From the NCBI RefSeq assembly GCF_030538495.1, contig NZ_JAUNTW010000012.1, positions 1 to 64,000 of the forward strand: a stretch of 64,000 bases of DNA, read 5' to 3'. This document shows positions 16,383 through 25,393 of this stretch, piece after piece. Each line of letters starts with the position of its first letter. Position 1 is the first letter of the stretch. Origin of the DNA: Paracoccus sp. (in: a-proteobacteria) (GTDB taxonomy: Bacteria; Pseudomonadota; Alphaproteobacteria; Rhodobacterales; Rhodobacteraceae). The notes beneath the pieces were generated by a model. The model made no database searches, was not told where the DNA came from, and was given only the letters and a program-made list of their open reading frames with translations. The translations under genes and the position numbers were made by a program.

Positions 16383-17897
16383 TTACGCAGCTTTGCGGCG
16401 GCGGGCGATGCCGAAGGCCACCAGACCGGTGCCCAGCAGAACCACACCCGCCGGCAGCGGCACCGGCGCGGGCTGCATCCCCGACGCCGTCATGATCGCG
16501 CCAAAGATGCCGGTGTTGTCGATATAATCACCGTTGTTGTGACCCAGCGTCAGGGCCAGCCACGGATCGTTGCCGATGATGTGGTTGTTCAGCTCTTGCG
16601 CGCCCGCACCCTGCGCCCACAGCAGGGTGTTTTCGATGGTGTGGGTGCCGTAATGCCAGCGAACGCCCGGGATTTCACCGGCGCCACGGTTTTCGATCGG
16701 CTCGAACGGGTTGATGTCGGAATTCGGCCCCATCGGCATGCCGTTGCCATGGTCGGTCAGAACCAGCAGCAGGGTTTCATCCCAGTTCGAATTCGCCTCG
16801 ACCCAGTTCACGGCATTGCGGACCGAGTGGTTGAAATCGACCTGTTCTTCGATGATCGCTTCGGTCCAGTTGGCGTGGGCGGCCCAGTCGACGGCCCCGC
16901 CTTCGATCATGACAAAGAACCCTTCGTCATTCTTGCCCAGATGGTTCAGCGCGCCGGTGGTCATGGTCGCCAGCGACGGAACGGCGGTGTTATAGGCGCT
17001 CCAGGTCGGGGTGCTGGGGTCGTAATCGAACAGGCGCCAGTCGCGGTTGTATTGCAGGGTGCTGGCCACCATCGGCACACCGATCAGGCGGCCGTCAACG
17101 GTCAGGCTGCCATCGGCCAGGGCCTCGAACGACGCGCGATCTTCGATCAGAGTCATCGCGGCGTCATCGCCGGTCAGGTTTTCCCAGACGCTGCGCGGGG
17201 TGTAACCGCCGCCCGACCCGGTTTCGTTGGCAAAGCGCGGCGCGCGTTCGATGCCCGAATCGGTGTAATAGGGATGGCCTGCGCCCATGATCAGGTCCAG
17301 CACGCCGCCGAACACCATCTGGCTGGCGATTTCGCCGTAATTGCTGCGGTTGATGTTGTTGGCGCCAAAGGCGGCCGGGGTGGCGTGGCTGAACGGAACG
17401 GATGTGACGACGCCGACCGAACGGCCTGCCTCTTTGTATTTTTCGGTAATCATGGCCAGCGGCTGGGCGAAATTGTCCACCGAAATGCCGCTGTTATAGG
17501 TTTTGGTGCCGGTCGCCAATGCGGTGCCAGCGGCGGCGCTGTCGGTATAGCCGCGTTTGATATAGTCATATCCTGCAAAGCTGCCCGGCGCCGTCGGCGT
17601 GCCATCCCACGCCAGTGCCGGGTCATAGGACACGGTCGGCGTGTCGTTATAGGTCGGCCGCGACGAGGTGTTCAGCGGCTGCGTGGTCATGCCCAGTTTG
17701 ACGTCGAAATTGTCATAAACCTGGGTGCCTTTGGCGCCGAATTCCCAATAGCTGGCCATATCCCAGGTGCCCCAGGATGCGCCATCCGACACCATCATGA
17801 TGACGTTTTTGACGATATTGGCCTGTGCTGCCATGGGCAGGGTCAGCGCAACGGTTGAAACAGCAGCCAGCAGGCCGGAACGAAGAGACGTGTTCAT
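16383..17897 (-). CDS. alkaline phosphatase with VPLPA-CTERM sorting signal
   Basis: A 504-residue exported enzyme. Residues 1-26 form a Sec signal peptide ending AQA. The alkaline phosphatase core shows VSDGASWG (metal-binding Asp), the nucleophile Ser120 in TDSAAAGT, EGGAVDWAAHAN and TDHGNG. The C-terminus reads VPLPAG (479-484), then a hydrophobic helix, then RRRK, which is the VPLPA-CTERM signal handled by exosortase-type enzymes. The enzyme should therefore be anchored or processed at the cell surface. No exosortase or polysaccharide genes are in the window. It is monocistronic with a terminator and an AT-rich upstream region, and divergent from the CAP-RTX gene. Confidence 0.92.
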   Translation of the reverse strand: MNTSLRSGLLAAVSTVALTLPMAAQANIVKNVIMMVSDGASWGTWDMASYWEFGAKGTQVYDNFDVKLGMTTQPLNTSSRPTYNDTPTVSYDPALAWDGTPTAPGSFAGYDYIKRGYTDSAAAGTALATGTKTYNSGISVDNFAQPLAMITEKYKEAGRSVGVVTSVPFSHATPAAFGANNINRSNYGEIASQMVFGGVLDLIMGAGHPYYTDSGIERAPRFANETGSGGGYTPRSVWENLTGDDAAMTLIEDRASFEALADGSLTVDGRLIGVPMVASTLQYNRDWRLFDYDPSTPTWSAYNTAVPSLATMTTGALNHLGKNDEGFFVMIEGGAVDWAAHANWTEAIIEEQVDFNHSVRNAVNWVEANSNWDETLLLVLTDHGNGMPMGPNSDINPFEPIENRGAGEIPGVRWHYGTHTIENTLLWAQGAGAQELNNHIIGNDPWLALTLGHNNGDYIDNTGIFGAIMTASGMQPAPVPLPAGVVLLGTGLVAFGIARRRKAA

Positions 17898-18096
17898 AAG
17901 TCACCAAACAGGTTGATAGGTCAAAGACTGCGACCTATTTACGGGGGCTTTTTGACAACTGGATGAAACTGCGCGGACATTTTAGTAAAATTTTAAGTTT
18001 TATGTTGGATGCTGGGGCGAGCTGGGCGCTTTACTTGTCGGGGGGAAGCGGCGCAAAGAACAGGCATCTTTGGTTTTGGATTATTTGGGGTTTGCT

Positions 18097-19530
18097 ATGC
18101 GCCACGCGACCACTTGGGAACGCTATATGTTGTCGCTGATCAACGGGGAACGCGCAGCCTATGGCCTGCACCCCCTTCAGTTAGAGGTGACACTGAATCA
18201 GTCATCCGCGACGCATTCGGATTGGGTGATGGCGTCGGGGCAGTTTTCGCATACCGGCGAAAACGGCAGTTCGGCGACCGACCGCATTCGTGATGCGGGC
18301 TTCGATATGTCGCGTGGCTGGACGGTCGGCGAAAATCTGGCACTGGTCAGCACATGGGACGGGCTGCGCGCCCAGCAGGTCGATCAGATGCATCGCAACC
18401 TGATGAACAGCCCCGGACACCGCGCCAATATCCTGCACGCCGATTTTGACCTGATCGGGATTTCGGTCACGCTGGGCGAATTTGTCGGCCATGACGCCGT
18501 GATGACAACGCAGAATTTTGCCGCGCGGATTGGGCGCTATGACATCGACATTGCGCCGGATGTGACCATTTCAAAGACCACGCTGCCGGTGGTGGATGCT
18601 GTGGCGCAGGGGGCGGCCTCGGCCATTCCGGCGGTCGCGGGCAATGTGATTCGTGGCACGGCGGGCGCGGACCGGCTGATCGGCACAGCCGCGCGGGACC
18701 GCATCAGCGGCGGGGCGGGCGATGACACCATCAGCGGCGGTGCCGGGCGCGACGTTCTGTTTGGCGGTGATGGCAATGACCGGCTGTTCGGCGGCACGGC
18801 CAACGACCACCTGTATGGCGGGGCCGGGGACGATTATCTGGATGGTGGCGATCATAATGACCAGCTCTATGGCGGGGCGGGGGCGGATCGGCTGATCGGC
18901 GGCGCGGGGCAGGACAGCCTGTGGGGCGGGGCGGATAATGACGCGCTGTATGGTGGGGCCGGCGATGACTGGCTCTATGGCGGCACCGGCGACGATTACC
19001 TGTCGGGCGGCGTCGGTCGGGACATGCTGTATGGCGGCGGGGGCAATGACACCCTGTTCGGTGGCGACGGGGATGATCAACTGTATGGCGGCGCAGGGCG
19101 CGACAGCCTTGGCGGAGGGCGCGGCGACGACCGCCTGTTCGGCGGGTCCGGTGACGACGAACTGTTCGGCGGGTCGGGCGATGACTGGCTGGATGGCGGG
19201 TCGGGTCACGACGTTCTGCGCGGCGGCAGCGGCAATGACACGCTGACCGGCGGGATGGGGAACGACACCCTGTTCGGCGGCACAGGGGCCGACAGCTTTG
19301 TGTTCCACGCGCGCAGCGGGCGCGATGTGATCGCGGATTATCAGGTCGGCGTGGACCGCATCCTGCTGGCGGAATCCGTGGTCGGGGCGGATGTGACGGG
19401 CTTTGTCGCGAAAAACATCACCAAAACCGCGACGGGTGTTGTGATTGATCTGAGCGCGACGGATCGCATCACCATCCAAGGCGCGGATTTCACGGTGGAT
19501 CAGATCGCAAACGATATTTATCTGTTCTGA
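18097..19530 (+). CDS. CAP-domain RTX secreted protein
   Basis: A 477-residue protein with two parts. Residues about 4-150 form a CAP/SCP-like domain ([28 protein letters not shown]). Residues about 190-400 hold some 22 glycine-rich nonapeptides of the form GGxGxDxL, which bind calcium in a beta-roll. There is no Sec signal; the C-terminal end [15 protein letters not shown] fits an uncleaved type I secretion signal. The ATG at 18097 is preferred because related proteins start just before the CAP domain; a TTG at 18070 is possible. Its 3' end overlaps cobF (convergent) by 13 bases. A matching type I exporter is not in the window. Confidence 0.9.
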   Translation: MRHATTWERYMLSLINGERAAYGLHPLQLEVTLNQSSATHSDWVMASGQFSHTGENGSSATDRIRDAGFDMSRGWTVGENLALVSTWDGLRAQQVDQMHRNLMNSPGHRANILHADFDLIGISVTLGEFVGHDAVMTTQNFAARIGRYDIDIAPDVTISKTTLPVVDAVAQGAASAIPAVAGNVIRGTAGADRLIGTAARDRISGGAGDDTISGGAGRDVLFGGDGNDRLFGGTANDHLYGGAGDDYLDGGDHNDQLYGGAGADRLIGGAGQDSLWGGADNDALYGGAGDDWLYGGTGDDYLSGGVGRDMLYGGGGNDTLFGGDGDDQLYGGAGRDSLGGGRGDDRLFGGSGDDELFGGSGDDWLDGGSGHDVLRGGSGNDTLTGGMGNDTLFGGTGADSFVFHARSGRDVIADYQVGVDRILLAESVVGADVTGFVAKNITKTATGVVIDLSATDRITIQGADFTVDQIANDIYLF

Positions 19531-20273
19531 CGCCGCATCAGGTAAATATCCATAATCCAGCCATGCGCGGCCCGTTCGCGGGCGCGCGTGGCAATGATGC
19601 GGGGGGCGGCCTCGGACAGTGGCCCGTGATCCAGCACCTGATTTGCCATGCCGACAAATCCGCCCCACCAGATCGTCACACCATCGGGGGGCAGGTGCTG
19701 AAACGCGCAATCGCCATCCAGCATCACCACGACCGTATCCGCGCCTTCGGGCCAACCGAGATCGCGCAACCGCCGCCCCGTGGTGATCTGCACCGGCGCG
19801 CCAATAGCGTTCAGCGGAATCCGATGCGCCGCGCACAGCGCCTGAATCGCGGTGATGCCGGGAATGACCTGCAACCGCAGCGGCATCACGCGCTCCAGCC
19901 GGTCGGCAATGCGCAAACTGCTGTCATACAGCGACGGATCCCCCCAAATCAGCAACGCAACCGCGCCGCCGCCGGGCAAATGCGCGTCGATCTGCGCCCG
20001 CCACGCATCCGCGATTGCGTCATGCCAATCATCGACCGCGCCACGATAATCGGCGCGGGTCGCGTCGCGGCGGGGCAGGTCAAACATCACCTGTCGCGCC
20101 TGCGGTCCCAGATGCCGGGCCAGCATGTCGCGGCGCAATCCGGCCAGATCGGCCTTTTCATCGCCTTTGAAGGGGATCAGAACCAGATCGGCGGACCGCA
20201 TGGCCTCAATCGCCTGCAAGGTCAGATGATCCGGGTTTCCGGCACCAATGCCGATCAGCGTCAGGGTAATCAT
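19518..20273 (-). CDS. cobF: precorrin-6A synthase (deacetylating)
   Basis: A 251-residue SAM-dependent methyltransferase of the tetrapyrrole methylase family. It opens [14 protein letters not shown], the N-terminal glycine motif of the family. CobF methylates C-1 of precorrin-5 and releases acetate, a step specific to the aerobic pathway. It lies 46 bases downstream of the CbiM-type permease gene on the same strand and shares its cobalamin riboswitch. The last 13 bases overlap the 3' end of the convergent RTX gene. Confidence 0.93.
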   Translation of the reverse strand: MITLTLIGIGAGNPDHLTLQAIEAMRSADLVLIPFKGDEKADLAGLRRDMLARHLGPQARQVMFDLPRRDATRADYRGAVDDWHDAIADAWRAQIDAHLPGGGAVALLIWGDPSLYDSSLRIADRLERVMPLRLQVIPGITAIQALCAAHRIPLNAIGAPVQITTGRRLRDLGWPEGADTVVVMLDGDCAFQHLPPDGVTIWWGGFVGMANQVLDHGPLSEAAPRIIATRARERAAHGWIMDIYLMRRQNR

Positions 20274-20319
20274 ATCGGGCCGGAGGTTGGGGCGCGGGTC
20301 CGTCCCGCGCCCCCGTGTT

Positions 20320-20985
20320 TTAGGCGAACAGGCGCGGCGTCACAATGGCCGACCCGCGCAGACCGCGCGCCGCCTTGGCACCGGCCAGAACGGCCAGATC
20401 AACCAGCGGTTCCAAAGCGATGACCAGCAGATAGGCCGCGCCAAAGGACAGGATCCCGTCCACGGCATCCACCCCTTCGCCATACAGCGCCCAGAATCCG
20501 ACCCATGCGACAACACCGCCCTGAAACGCCGCCGACAGCGCCAGAACCTGGCTGTATTTCAGGTCCACATAGGCCGTTCCCGGCGCGATGATCCGATGCG
20601 CCAATGCGGCGACCGCAAACAGCGGCACCAACAGCGTGGTCACATTCATGCCATATTGCGGCAGATCGCTGGGCGCAAAGAACAGCCCTTGCAACAGCAG
20701 CCCCGCAGCCAGACCCATCGCCGCCGGACCCGCGCCGAACAGCAAGAACAGCGTCGAGCCCAGAATCAGGTGAACCTCGGACACGCCGACGGCGTAATGG
20801 GGGAACACCTCAAAGAAAACGAATGTCGCAACGGTGGCCAGCACCGCGCGCACCACGACCGAGGCCAGCCCGCTTTCGCGCGCCGCATCCCATGCCAGTT
20901 TCAGCCCATAGACCCCAGCACCTGCAGCGGTCGCATAGCTCAGAACGATTTTGGCGCCTGTCACGACGCCCGGTTCGATATGCAT
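20320..20985 (-). CDS. cbiM: CbiM-type cobalt ECF transporter permease
   Basis: A 221-residue polytopic membrane protein with about six helices. It begins MHIEPGVV, close to the MHI.PG start of CbiM, where the N-terminal Met-His chelates cobalt, so the start is the ATG at 20985 rather than the one before it. CbiM is the substrate-specific component of an ECF cobalt importer. CbiN, CbiQ and CbiO are not encoded nearby, so it may work alone or with distant partners. AGGAG lies just upstream and a cobalamin riboswitch precedes it. It heads a two-gene unit with cobF. Confidence 0.8.
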   Translation of the reverse strand: MHIEPGVVTGAKIVLSYATAAGAGVYGLKLAWDAARESGLASVVVRAVLATVATFVFFEVFPHYAVGVSEVHLILGSTLFLLFGAGPAAMGLAAGLLLQGLFFAPSDLPQYGMNVTTLLVPLFAVAALAHRIIAPGTAYVDLKYSQVLALSAAFQGGVVAWVGFWALYGEGVDAVDGILSFGAAYLLVIALEPLVDLAVLAGAKAARGLRGSAIVTPRLFA

Positions 20986-21000
20986 CACAAATCTCCTGTT

Positions 21001-21018
21001 GCCGTCACACCCGACGGC
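21001..21018 (-). promoter_or_regulatory. hairpin beside the cbiM ribosome binding site
   Basis: GCCGTC...GACGGC on the minus strand lies 4 bases before the AGGAG of cbiM and directly after the riboswitch aptamer. It is a likely part of the expression platform that limits translation when cobalamin is bound. Confidence 0.55.
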
Positions 21019-21035
21019 TTTGGTTTCTCTGGCAT

Positions 21036-21213
21036 GGCCGGTTTCCTGGCTTGCGGGTCATGGCGGGGCGCCTGCCTTCCCGGTGTCCCAGTGGCGTGTC
21101 GGCGTCCGCTTACCGCATACAGTCGCGGGGGCGGCCGGGGCTTGGGGCGCCGCAATTGGGTCCGCCTTTCCCCGTTCCCGGTTAGGCCCGATGCTTGGCA
21201 TCTGATGGGCACC
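21036..21213 (-). promoter_or_regulatory. cobalamin riboswitch upstream of cbiM-cobF
   Basis: Read on the minus strand it shows, in order, the blocks of a B12-sensing aptamer: GGTGCC near the 5' end, CGGGAACGGGG, GCCGCCCCCGCGACTGTATG (the B12 box), GCCACTGG, CCGGGAAGGC and AAGCCAGGAAACC. The order and spacing match the known cobalamin riboswitch. It should repress the cobalt permease and cobF when adenosyl- or methylcobalamin is abundant. Confidence 0.93.
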
Positions 21214-21225
21214 ATCCAGATCTTC

Positions 21226-21254
21226 ACCTAAGGGCGAAGCGGGCCGGGGGTCAA
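21226..21254 (-). promoter_or_regulatory. predicted promoter of the cbiM riboswitch transcript
   Basis: TTGACC (21249-21254) and TTAGGT (21226-21231) on the minus strand, 17 bases apart. Together they place transcription start just upstream of the aptamer and just after the stop of the preceding small membrane protein gene. Confidence 0.5.
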
Positions 21255-21257
21255 GCC

Positions 21258-21626
21258 TCAGCGGTTTCGCCACAGAACAAAGGCCACCCCAAAGGGCGCA
21301 ATAAACGGTGCAAACATCCAGATAAACAGGTTGACGATCACCTTCATCACCATGGCAAACAGCAACAGCAGCCCGCCCAGCATCCAGACGCTGTCGCCCA
21401 TCAGCATGGCTTTGATGTCGTCCCAGACCAGCTTGGCAAAGGGAAACAGCACAAAGCACAGCAGGTAATACCCGGTCATCGCCCACCGGACCGGCGCGGT
21501 TGCGGTTTCAAGTGCCGGCTGCGGCACGCCCCACATGATCAGGGCCAGCAGAGCCGCGCTGATGACATAGGCGCGGATCAGGTAATCACGGCGCACGCCG
21601 CCAAACAGACGGTATAGATGAGTCAT
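21258..21626 (-). CDS. small integral membrane protein
   Basis: A 122-residue protein with about three to four hydrophobic helices and no motif I recognise. It begins MTHLYRLFGGVRRDY and ends WRNR, and it has no cysteine pairs or charged residues buried in the helices. It starts 9 bases after the cobB stop on the same strand, so it is probably the last gene of the cobL-cobE-cobM-cobB run. The location suggests a link to cobalamin or cobalt metabolism, but nothing in the sequence proves it. Confidence 0.75.
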   Translation of the reverse strand: MTHLYRLFGGVRRDYLIRAYVISAALLALIMWGVPQPALETATAPVRWAMTGYYLLCFVLFPFAKLVWDDIKAMLMGDSVWMLGGLLLLFAMVMKVIVNLFIWMFAPFIAPFGVAFVLWRNR

Positions 21627-21635
21627 GATGTGTCC

Positions 21636-22943
21636 TTAGTGTGTCGCGGGCGCAATCAGGTGAAAGAACGTCCCCGTCACCCGCCCGCAGGCGCTGCGCG
21701 ACCCGGTTTCCGGAACCGCCGCGCCGGTGGCGTCGGTGACATGGGCCAGGGCGGCATCGGGTTGCGACAGGATGGTGGCGTAATGAAACTCATGCCCCCG
21801 CAGCGCGCGCGCGCCCTGCATCGGGGTGACCAGTTCCGCCCGGCGATAGCCCAGATGCATCCGCCGTTTCTGATAGCTGGTTTCCAGCCCCAACAGGCCC
21901 AGCATCGGATGCCGCACCCCGTCCGCATCGACCAGCCCCGCCCCCAGCGTCATATAGCCGCCACATTCGCCATGCACCGGCCGGGTCTGGGCAAACCGGT
22001 GCATACCCTCGCGAAACTGCCCAGCCGCGGCAATCCGGGGGGCGTGCAATTCGGGATACCCCCCCGGCAACCAACAGCAATCGGCGCTGTCATCGGGGGC
22101 CTGATCCGCCAGCGGGGAAAACGGCAGGATGGTCGCCCCCGCCGCCCGCCACGCCGCCAGAACATGCGGATACACAAACGAAAACGCGGCATCCCGCGCC
22201 AGTGCAATGCGCATCCCCGGCGCGGGGATGGGCGCGGCGTCGGGGCTGGGCAGATCGCGCGCCGCCGCCGCCGCGATGATGGCGTCCAGATCGCAATACT
22301 GCGCGACGAAATCCCCGGCATAGGTCAAAATCGCTTGCAATTCCGGGGTTTCTTCGGCCTGAACCAACCCCAGATGCCGTTCGGGCAGGGTGATGTTGCC
22401 CTGACGCGGCAGCGCGCCCAGAACGGGGATGCCGGCCTGCGTCATACCTTCGCGGATCAGGGCTTCGTGCCGGGGGGATGCCACGCGGTTCAGCACCACC
22501 CCCGCAAAGGGCAGATCGGGCCGCAGCGTGGCAAAGCCCCGCGCCACAGCCGCCGCCGATTGCGCCTGACCGGATACATCCAGAATCAGCACCACCGGCC
22601 AGCCCATCATCTGTGCGATCTCGGCGCTCGACCCGATGCCGGTTTCGCCCGGACGCGCCACGCCGTCGAACAGCCCCATGGATCCTTCGGCCAGAATCAG
22701 ATCGGCGGGGGCTTGGGCCGTGACATGCGCGGCAATGCGCCCCGGCGTCATCGCCCACGCATCCAGATTGAACGACGCCCGCCCTGACGCCGCCGCGTGA
22801 AAACCGGGGTCGATGTAATCCGGCCCTGATTTGAAGGGCTGCACATCCAAGCCCCGCCGCCGCAGCGCGTTCAGCAGGCCCAGCATCAGCATGGTCTTGC
22901 CCGTCCCAGACGAGGGCGCGGAAATCATCACCCCCGGCGTCAT
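21636..22943 (-). CDS. cobB: cobyrinate a,c-diamide synthase
   Basis: A 435-residue glutamine-dependent, ATP-using amidase that converts hydrogenobyrinate to its a,c-diamide in the aerobic pathway. The P-loop [10 protein letters not shown] is at the N-terminus, and the C-terminal class I glutaminase domain has the nucleophile Cys in the GECGGYM segment. The start ATG overlaps the cobM stop (22940-22943). Length is normal. Confidence 0.95.
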   Translation of the reverse strand: MTPGVMISAPSSGTGKTMLMLGLLNALRRRGLDVQPFKSGPDYIDPGFHAAASGRASFNLDAWAMTPGRIAAHVTAQAPADLILAEGSMGLFDGVARPGETGIGSSAEIAQMMGWPVVLILDVSGQAQSAAAVARGFATLRPDLPFAGVVLNRVASPRHEALIREGMTQAGIPVLGALPRQGNITLPERHLGLVQAEETPELQAILTYAGDFVAQYCDLDAIIAAAAARDLPSPDAAPIPAPGMRIALARDAAFSFVYPHVLAAWRAAGATILPFSPLADQAPDDSADCCWLPGGYPELHAPRIAAAGQFREGMHRFAQTRPVHGECGGYMTLGAGLVDADGVRHPMLGLLGLETSYQKRRMHLGYRRAELVTPMQGARALRGHEFHYATILSQPDAALAHVTDATGAAVPETGSRSACGRVTGTFFHLIAPATH

Positions 22944-23713
22944 TCGGGAAACCGGGGTGCGTCGCCCACAGGGCGATAACGGCGGTCGTAATCGGCGGCG
23001 TATAACCGGCTGTCGTCGAACCCATCCCCGGCCAAAGCGCGCCCGACCAGAATCAGCGCGGTGCGGTCAATCCCCGCCGCGTCGCGTTCGACCTGCGCCA
23101 GCGTGGACCGGATCACGCGCTGATCGGGCCAACTGGCGCGCCAGACAACCGCCACCGGGCAATCGGCACCGTAATGCGGGATCAGATCGGCCACCACCTG
23201 ATCCAGTGCGTGAATCGACAAATGCACGGCCAAAGTCGCCCCCGTCGCGCCAAAGGCGGCCAGCGTTTCGCCGCCGGGCATGGCCGATGCGCGCCCCGGC
23301 GTCCGGGTCAGCACCACCGACTGCGCCAATCCGGGCAGGGTCAGTTCCGTTTGCAACGCAGCAGCGGCGGCGGCGAATGACGGCACGCCGGGGGTCACAT
23401 CAAACGGAATCCCCGCCGCGCGCAGACGCCGGATTTGTTCGCCCATGGCCGACCACACGGACAAATCCCCGGAATGCAGCCGCGCCACATCCTGCCCCGC
23501 ATCATGCGCCGCCTGCATTTCGGTGATGATGTCGTCAAGGCTAAGGCGCGCGGTGTTCACAATCCGCGCGCCGGACGGGCAGTGATCCAGCAACGCCGCC
23601 GGCACCAGACTGCCGGCATAGAGGCACACCGGACAGGCCGCGATCAGATCGCGCCCCCGCAGCGTGATCAAATCCGCCGCTCCCGGTCCGGCCCCGATAA
23701 AGTGTATGGTCAT
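22940..23713 (-). CDS. cobM: precorrin-4 C11-methyltransferase
   Basis: A 257-residue tetrapyrrole methylase with the family start [16 protein letters not shown] and the segment [15 protein letters not shown]. It methylates C-11 of precorrin-4. It is followed by cobB with an ATGA overlap. The 127-base gap upstream, towards cobE, contains an inverted pair of short-form dispersed repeats. Confidence 0.95.
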   Translation of the reverse strand: MTIHFIGAGPGAADLITLRGRDLIAACPVCLYAGSLVPAALLDHCPSGARIVNTARLSLDDIITEMQAAHDAGQDVARLHSGDLSVWSAMGEQIRRLRAAGIPFDVTPGVPSFAAAAAALQTELTLPGLAQSVVLTRTPGRASAMPGGETLAAFGATGATLAVHLSIHALDQVVADLIPHYGADCPVAVVWRASWPDQRVIRSTLAQVERDAAGIDRTALILVGRALAGDGFDDSRLYAADYDRRYRPVGDAPRFPE

Positions 23714-23792
23714 GCGTGTTCTCCTGCCCGTTCATCTGGCGCGAAACGCGCTGAACTGCAAGCCGCGTCACCGGCGGATGGTGCGGGATCAT

Positions 23793-23842
23793 GAGTATTT
23801 AGACACAAGAGAAACGGCGGTTTCTTCTGTGCATAAATACTC
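23793..23842. repeat. inverted pair of short-form dispersed repeats (hairpin)
   Basis: The left arm begins GAGTATTTAGACACAAGAG and the right arm, inverted, begins GAGTATTTATGCACAGAAG, with only 6 bases between them. The pair would form a long imperfect hairpin in the transcript between cobE and cobM. Its right end overlaps the cobE stop codon. It looks like an empty version of the bounded segment at 9901-10423. Confidence 0.7.
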
Positions 23843-24206
23843 ACGTCCCAACCGAGAGGGCGGGCGCGGCGATTGCAATTGTGGCGCACCCGCAAGGCGA
23901 GATTTGGCGCGTCACGGTCAGGCGCGCGCCGGGACCGGCGGCGGCCAAGACTGCTTTTAATGCGGCGGCCTCGGCCACCGAACCCGTGGCGAATTTCGCG
24001 ATGATGCGCGGGGATTGGGTGGGGGTTGCGACGCCTGCCACATCGACCAGATGCAGCGGCAGGCCCGTTGCGCGTGACAACGCGGTCAGTTCCGCCGCGC
24101 GGTCGGGGATCGTGGCCAACACATCCGCCCCGCCCGCCTGATCCAACAACGCGCGCAGCACCCCCGCATCCGTGCCGGGGCGACAGCCAAAGCCCGCAAT
24201 CTTCAT
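23841..24206 (-). CDS. cobE: cobalamin biosynthesis protein CobE
   Basis: A 121-residue protein of the CobE/CbiG C-terminal family. It begins MKIAGFGCRPGTDAGVL, and contains ELTALSRATGLPL and an Ala-rich helix that ends in TGSVAEAAAL. Its exact reaction is not settled; it is needed for aerobic cobalamin synthesis. The ATG at 24206 overlaps the cobL stop by 4 bases. The stop codon lies inside the arm of a dispersed-repeat hairpin, which hints that the repeat arrived at or reshaped the 3' end. Confidence 0.88.
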   Translation of the reverse strand: MKIAGFGCRPGTDAGVLRALLDQAGGADVLATIPDRAAELTALSRATGLPLHLVDVAGVATPTQSPRIIAKFATGSVAEAAALKAVLAAAGPGARLTVTRQISPCGCATIAIAAPALSVGT

Positions 24207-25393
24207 CGTGTCAGCGCCCATTGCACCACGGGGCGCGCGGGTTGCCAGCCTCGCATCCGGCCCAGAGGCGCGGACCCCGCAATGTCGATCCGCAGCAGAT
24301 CGCCGCCATGTTGTTTGTGCAGAGCCATCAGCAGGGCTTCGGTGTCGATGGTCACGGCATTCGCGACCAGACGCGCGCCGATGGGCAGGCACGACAGGAT
24401 CAGGTCGAACATCGCGGCATTGCCGCCTCCGCCCACGAACACGGCATCAGGTTCGGGCAGGCCGCGCAGCGCATCGGGGGCCGCGCCGGTGATCCGCTGC
24501 ACCCGATGCGCCACGCCGAAATCGTCGCAATTGGCGGTGATGTTGGCCATGCGATCCGCGCGGGGTTCAATGCAGATCGCCCGCCCGCCCGACAGCGCCC
24601 ATTCAACCGAAACCGACCCCGACCCGCCGCCAATATCCCATAACAGCGCATCCGGGCGCGGCTGCAACGCGGCCAAGGTCAAGGCTCGGATCGGGGATTT
24701 CGTGATCTGGCCGTCATGGTGAAACGCGGCTGTCGGGCGACCGGGGGCGGCAGACAGGCCCAGCCCGCGCGGCAGCTCCGCCCCGTTCAGCGCCACCACA
24801 ACCGGCGCGGCAATGTCGGTCAGGTCGAACGCTTTGGCGCGCGTCTGGCGGCGGCGTTCCTGCGGGCCGCCCAGCCGTTCCAGCACCGTCATCTGCATCG
24901 CGCCGAACCCCTGTTCCACCAGCCACGCCGCCAGATCGCGCGGTGCGTTCCCGTCGCGCAGCGTGGCGATGATGCGACAGCCGCGCGTCAGATGCGGGCG
25001 CAGGCGCGTGAACGGCGCGGCGTGAAGGCCCGCGCAGGCCGTGTTCTGCACCGCCCACCCCATCACCGCCGCCGCAAGCGAGAAACAGGACGGCGCGGGA
25101 TGAGCGACCCATTCGCCGGGGGTCAGATGCGCGGTCAGGCTGGCTCCGGCTCCGAACCAGAACGGATCGCCCGACACCAGCACCGCCACGGCCCGCCCGC
25201 GCAGCGCCAGCACCGGGGCCACGTCGAACGGCACCGGCCATTCGCGCCCCCGGTCCCCCGCACCCGCCAGTGCCAGATGACGCGGCCCGCCGATGATGAT
25301 TTCCGCAGCGTCAAGCGCTGTGCGGCTTGCATCGGACAGACCCGTCAGGCCATCTTCGCCAATGCCGATGAGGGTGACCCATGGATCAATCAT
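24203..25393 (-). CDS. cobL: precorrin-6Y C5,15-methyltransferase (decarboxylating)
   Basis: A 396-residue fused enzyme. The N-terminal half is a CbiE-type methylase (TLIGIGEDGL near residues 6-15) and the C-terminal half is a CbiT-type methyltransferase with the SAM motif LLWDIGGGSGSVSVEW. It methylates C-5 and C-15 and removes the acetate carboxyl at C-12. The start is set at 25393, where AGGACG lies upstream. This ATG overlaps the start codon of cobK on the other strand, so the two genes share no intergenic space. Confidence 0.94.
   Translation of the reverse strand: MIDPWVTLIGIGEDGLTGLSDASRTALDAAEIIIGGPRHLALAGAGDRGREWPVPFDVAPVLALRGRAVAVLVSGDPFWFGAGASLTAHLTPGEWVAHPAPSCFSLAAAVMGWAVQNTACAGLHAAPFTRLRPHLTRGCRIIATLRDGNAPRDLAAWLVEQGFGAMQMTVLERLGGPQERRRQTRAKAFDLTDIAAPVVVALNGAELPRGLGLSAAPGRPTAAFHHDGQITKSPIRALTLAALQPRPDALLWDIGGGSGSVSVEWALSGGRAICIEPRADRMANITANCDDFGVAHRVQRITGAAPDALRGLPEPDAVFVGGGGNAAMFDLILSCLPIGARLVANAVTIDTEALLMALHKQHGGDLLRIDIAGSAPLGRMRGWQPARPVVQWALTR

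Noticed and set aside
17898..18096. Pho box upstream of the alkaline phosphatase
   Set aside because: A TTGTCA-like half-site is present on the minus strand, but the second half-site at the proper spacing is not convincing.
18571..19836. Minus-strand frame opposite the RTX repeats
   Set aside because: Its repetitive Ala/Val/Pro pattern simply mirrors the glycine-aspartate repeats of the real gene.
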